Assembly: GCA_007124075.1 (NCBI GenBank)
Contig: SLFV01000136.1
Span: 1-8,953, forward strand
Source of the DNA: Roseimaritima sp.
GTDB taxonomy: Bacteria; Planctomycetota; Planctomycetia; Pirellulales; Pirellulaceae
Reading direction: 5' to 3'
DNA: 8,953 nt
Both the position numbers and the translations under genes were made by a program. This document shows positions 6,716 through 8,953 of the stretch, one piece after another (positions within the stretch are counted from its first letter, which is position 1; each line of letters starts with the position of its first letter). A model generated the notes under the pieces. It did not search any database, was not told where the DNA came from, and worked only from the letters and a program-made list of their open reading frames with translations.

Positions 6716-7128
6716 TACACTCGGAAATTGGCTGTATTGCCGGAGAAAGCAATCCTATGGATTGTATCGAACGAGACGGTCCCGTAGATTAAACCTCTTA
6801 ATGATAATCGAGGAAGAAGCCCCTTGGTAGCGAGCAATGGTGCCGATTTTCAAGCCTTCCCGGCTCAAATAAACGATTCGACTGCTGTGGGTTGCAGTCC
6901 CAGTCCACTCGCTAGCAGCGCTAAAGTCCGATTCTCAGTGCCACGATATGCGGCGCTAGGGCCCGTTTAACGCACGGCCTTCCTCCCCAGTAAAAAAAGT
7001 GTGGGCCACATTCACGCAGCAATCGCTGATTGTTTATGATGCGAAAGAGGCGGCGGAGAGGTTCTTGGTTTACCCCCGAGTAAAGATTCGAGAAGCGACT
7101 ACTGAGCGCTGCCTGCTGCGCAACACTT
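6716..7128. promoter_or_regulatory. Divergent intergenic region between korA and the ATP-grasp gene
   Basis: These 413 bases hold no convincing gene and must carry the promoters of two outward-facing transcripts. On the minus strand TACAAT (6766-6761) is a possible -10 box about 45 bases ahead of the korA start, but no good -35 is seen. On the plus strand TATGAT (7035-7040) is a weak -10 candidate. An imperfect dyad at 6794-6813 (CCTC-TTA-ATGA-TAA-TC-GAGG) could be an operator. CAGC-AATC-GCTG near 7017-7028 is a small perfect stem. A 61-codon frame at 6999-7184 overlaps the next gene and shows no family features, so it is not called. Confidence 0.45.
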
Positions 7129-8667
7129 ATGAAATATCCAGACTCCTCCTTCGCTCCGAACCCCCGTGGATATTTGAATGCTGATCACGAAGAGGTCCGT
7201 CTGCCCGGCTACGAAACGGGTGATTTTTACGATGAGTTGGTCGAGCCATCCGGGCATGCAAGGCCTGATGCGCGGGCGTTGTTATCGCTGATCAATCAGC
7301 TTCCGCCGGGCGAATTGGCCCGTCGCCAAAAGTCAATCGAACAGGCTTTGTACCGGATGGGGATCACCTTCACGGTCTACAGCGATCAGCAAGGGACCGA
7401 AAAGATAATGCCCTTCGATATTGTGCCGCGGATTGTCAATGCGGTCACTTGGCAGCATATCGAGGTGGGCCTGAAGCAGCGGATCTGTGCGCTGAACTTA
7501 TTTTTGGATGACATTTACAACGAGCAAAAGATTCTGCGTGACCGCGTGATTCCACGTGATTTAATCGATTCAGCAGGGACGATGTTGGAACCGTGCAAGG
7601 GGTTAAAGCCACCACGTGGCGTCTGGGCGCACATCGCCGGAATCGACTTGGTACGCGATAATTCGGGGGCGATGTATGTTCTGGAGGACAACCTCCGTTG
7701 TCCCTCGGGGGTTTCGTATGTGCTGCAGAACCGGATGGTGATGAAGCGGAACTTTCCGCAAGTCTTCACGGCTTCTCAGGTTCGCCCTGTCCACAATTAC
7801 GCGGACCATTTGTACAACATGTTGTGCAAAATGACCCCCGACCCCAATTCTCAGCCGACGGTCGTGGTATTGACCCCCGGGGTTTACAACAGTGCCTATT
7901 ACGAGCATTCGTTCTTGGCGCAGCAGATGGGGGTTGAACTGGTCGAGGGAAGCGACCTGGTGGTCGATAGTGATGACGTGGTCTGGATGCGCACCACCCA
8001 CGGCTTGCAGCGCGTCGACGTGATTTATCGGCGGATAGACGATATTTTCATCGACCCAGAGGTCTTTCGCAAAGACAGCCTCCTGGGCGTTCCTGGACTC
8101 ATGCGATCCTATCGCGCGGGGAAGGTCGCACTGGCCAACGCCCCGGGGACGGGCGTTGCCGATGACAAAGTCATCTACGCCCTGGTTCCAGACATCGTCA
8201 AATATTACTTGGGCGAAGAAATCCGGCTGCCCAACGTGCGGACGTACCTTTGTATCCGCGATGAGGATCGTCGGTACGTTTTGGAGCACCTGGATGAACT
8301 GGTCGTCAAAGCCGCCAACGAGTCGGGCGGTTACGGAATGCTGATTGGCCCAGCGTCCACGCACCAGCAGCGTCAAGAGTTTGCGGCCGCGATTCGCGCC
8401 AATCCCAGGAATTACATCGCGCAACCGACATTGTCGCTTTCGCGCGCGCCAACGATGGTGGATGGCAAATTGGAGGGGCGGCATGTGGACTTGCGTCCTT
8501 ACATCCTGAGCAGTTCGCCCGATGATATTTGGGTTCTCCCCGGGGGGCTGACACGAGTTGCCTTGCGAAAAGGGTCGTTGGTGGTCAATTCGTCGCAAGG
8601 GGGGGGGAGCAAGGATACTTGGGTGGTCGCCGAACCGGGTGGCGAAGTCGGCTCGTTACGGGAATAG
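7129..8667 (+). CDS. Circularly permuted ATP-grasp protein (CP_ATPgrasp family, DUF404/407 type)
   Basis: This 512-residue protein matches the circularly permuted ATP-grasp family, predicted carboxylate-amine ligases that form peptide-like bonds using ATP. Recognisable family segments in order are YDELVEPSGHARPDARALL (34-52), RMGITFTVYSDQQGTEKIMP (76-95), LNLFLDDIYNEQKILRD (122-138), LEDNLRCPSG (185-194, with the metal-binding E-x-N), GVYNSAYYEH (251-260) and RVDVIYRRIDD (295-305). NAPGTGVADDK (337-347), VVKAANESGGYGM (392-404, with the probable nucleotide-binding lysine and glycine loop), DLRPYI (454-459) and GGGSKDTWV (491-499) follow. The motif order is that of the permuted family, not of classical ATP-grasp enzymes. 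The ATG at 7129 lacks a Shine-Dalgarno sequence; family similarity starts near residue 30, so a slightly later start is possible. An alpha-E gene follows after 39 bases, the standard partner. The substrate and product are unknown for this protein. Confidence 0.9.
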   Translation: MKYPDSSFAPNPRGYLNADHEEVRLPGYETGDFYDELVEPSGHARPDARALLSLINQLPPGELARRQKSIEQALYRMGITFTVYSDQQGTEKIMPFDIVPRIVNAVTWQHIEVGLKQRICALNLFLDDIYNEQKILRDRVIPRDLIDSAGTMLEPCKGLKPPRGVWAHIAGIDLVRDNSGAMYVLEDNLRCPSGVSYVLQNRMVMKRNFPQVFTASQVRPVHNYADHLYNMLCKMTPDPNSQPTVVVLTPGVYNSAYYEHSFLAQQMGVELVEGSDLVVDSDDVVWMRTTHGLQRVDVIYRRIDDIFIDPEVFRKDSLLGVPGLMRSYRAGKVALANAPGTGVADDKVIYALVPDIVKYYLGEEIRLPNVRTYLCIRDEDRRYVLEHLDELVVKAANESGGYGMLIGPASTHQQRQEFAAAIRANPRNYIAQPTLSLSRAPTMVDGKLEGRHVDLRPYILSSSPDDIWVLPGGLTRVALRKGSLVVNSSQGGGSKDTWVVAEPGGEVGSLRE

Positions 8668-8693
8668 CCACGCCGCGTCGCATTACCGATAAA

Positions 8694-8697
8694 GAGG
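8694..8697 (+). promoter_or_regulatory. Shine-Dalgarno core of the alpha-E gene
   Basis: GAGG (within AAAGAGGC) lies 9 bases ahead of the ATG at 8707. It supports that start and independent initiation after the ATP-grasp stop. Confidence 0.6.
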
Positions 8698-8706
8698 CAA
8701 AACCAA

Positions 8707-8953
8707 ATGTTATCACGCGTCGCAGAATGCATTTATTGGATGAGCCGCCAAGTTGAACGGGCAGAGAATATCGCTCGGTTCTTGGAGGTGACCTACGACT
8801 TTATGTTGGACCAGCCGGAAAATGTCATCAATGCGTGGGAGGCGTTAATTCAGGTCACAGCCGATGGCGAGTTATTTGCCCAGCGGTATCCGCAATTCGA
8901 TGCGGCCAGCGTGGGGCAGTTTCTGGCATTCGACGAGTCTTACCCCAATTCAA
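8707..8953 (+). CDS. Alpha-E domain (DUF403) protein, N-terminal part (3' end outside window)
   Basis: Eighty-two codons are visible before the window ends. The start MLSRVAECIYWMSRQVERAE is close to the family's usual beginning (MLSRVAES-x-YWM-x-R-x-x-ERAEN), which is diagnostic for the all-alpha alpha-E family of roughly 310 residues. It continues with NIARFLEVTYDFML and then a stretch ending in FDESYPNS, which corresponds to the family's FD-x-x-NP-S region. Alpha-E proteins have no established biochemical activity. They occur beside circularly permuted ATP-grasp proteins and often beside a transglutaminase-like protease, and are predicted to act with them in synthesis or processing of a peptide. 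The gene sits 39 bases after the ATP-grasp stop and has a Shine-Dalgarno sequence, so the two form an operon. A transglutaminase-like gene downstream would be expected but is not visible here. Confidence 0.92.
   Translation, partial: MLSRVAECIYWMSRQVERAENIARFLEVTYDFMLDQPENVINAWEALIQVTADGELFAQRYPQFDAASVGQFLAFDESYPNS

Noticed and set aside
6649..6819. A 12-base direct repeat (TCGAGGAAGAAG) at 6649-6660 and 6808-6819
   Set aside because: One copy lies in korA coding sequence, and a repeat of this length is expected by chance a couple of times in a window this size.
6999..7184. A 61-codon frame just upstream of, and overlapping, the ATP-grasp gene
   Set aside because: It has no ribosome binding site and no recognisable features, and it overlaps the start of a secure gene in another frame.
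7603..8598. A 331-codon open frame on the minus strand opposite the ATP-grasp gene
   Set aside because: It is fully antisense to a gene with clear family motifs, and its translation shows no recognisable domain. Long antisense frames are common with this codon usage.
1..8953. Search for tRNA/rRNA genes, CRISPR repeats, insertion-sequence ends and transposase genes
   Set aside because: No cloverleaf, regularly spaced repeats, terminal inverted repeats or transposase motifs were seen. Nearly all of the sequence is accounted for by the eight genes.

Overview
The window holds eight protein-coding genes in three transcription blocks, with no RNA genes, mobile elements or CRISPR. GC content is moderate (estimated by eye at about 55%). 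Most genes lack a clear Shine-Dalgarno sequence, one large gene appears to start with TTG, and the gene set combines an actinobacterial/planctomycete-style 2-oxoacid:ferredoxin oxidoreductase with a circularly permuted ATP-grasp/alpha-E pair. This suggests an environmental bacterium, most likely a planctomycete of the Pirellulaceae (Rhodopirellula-like) type. That assignment is inferred from gene style, not proven.

Left block (1-2568, + strand): the 3' end of an AsnB-type glutamine-dependent amidotransferase/synthetase, a complete M20-family carbamoyl-amino-acid/ureide amidohydrolase, and a complete isochorismatase-family cysteine hydrolase. The three genes overlap by 1 and 4 bases, so they are almost certainly translated from one message. 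One enzyme class makes amides or amide-like bonds and the other two cleave carbamoyl/ureido or amide bonds. This points to a small-molecule nitrogen (ureide or amide) pathway that I cannot name.

Middle block (2696-6715, - strand): korA (fused gamma-alpha subunit), korB (TPP/[4Fe-4S] beta subunit) and cysK (O-acetylserine sulfhydrylase). KorAB oxidises 2-oxoglutarate, or a related 2-oxoacid, to the acyl-CoA with ferredoxin as acceptor, which is an alternative to the NAD-linked dehydrogenase. A strong terminator-like hairpin with a U-tract lies just after the korA stop and is nested in a second inverted repeat. korB and cysK may therefore be attenuated relative to korA, or korB may have its own promoter. 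cysK follows korB by 37 bases and has its own good Shine-Dalgarno sequence.

Right block (7129-8953, + strand): a circularly permuted ATP-grasp protein followed by the start of an alpha-E (DUF403) protein, cut by the window end. The pair belongs to a widespread but biochemically obscure cassette predicted to make or modify peptides.

The left and middle blocks converge on a 127-base spacer. The middle and right blocks diverge from a 413-base spacer that should carry both promoters.
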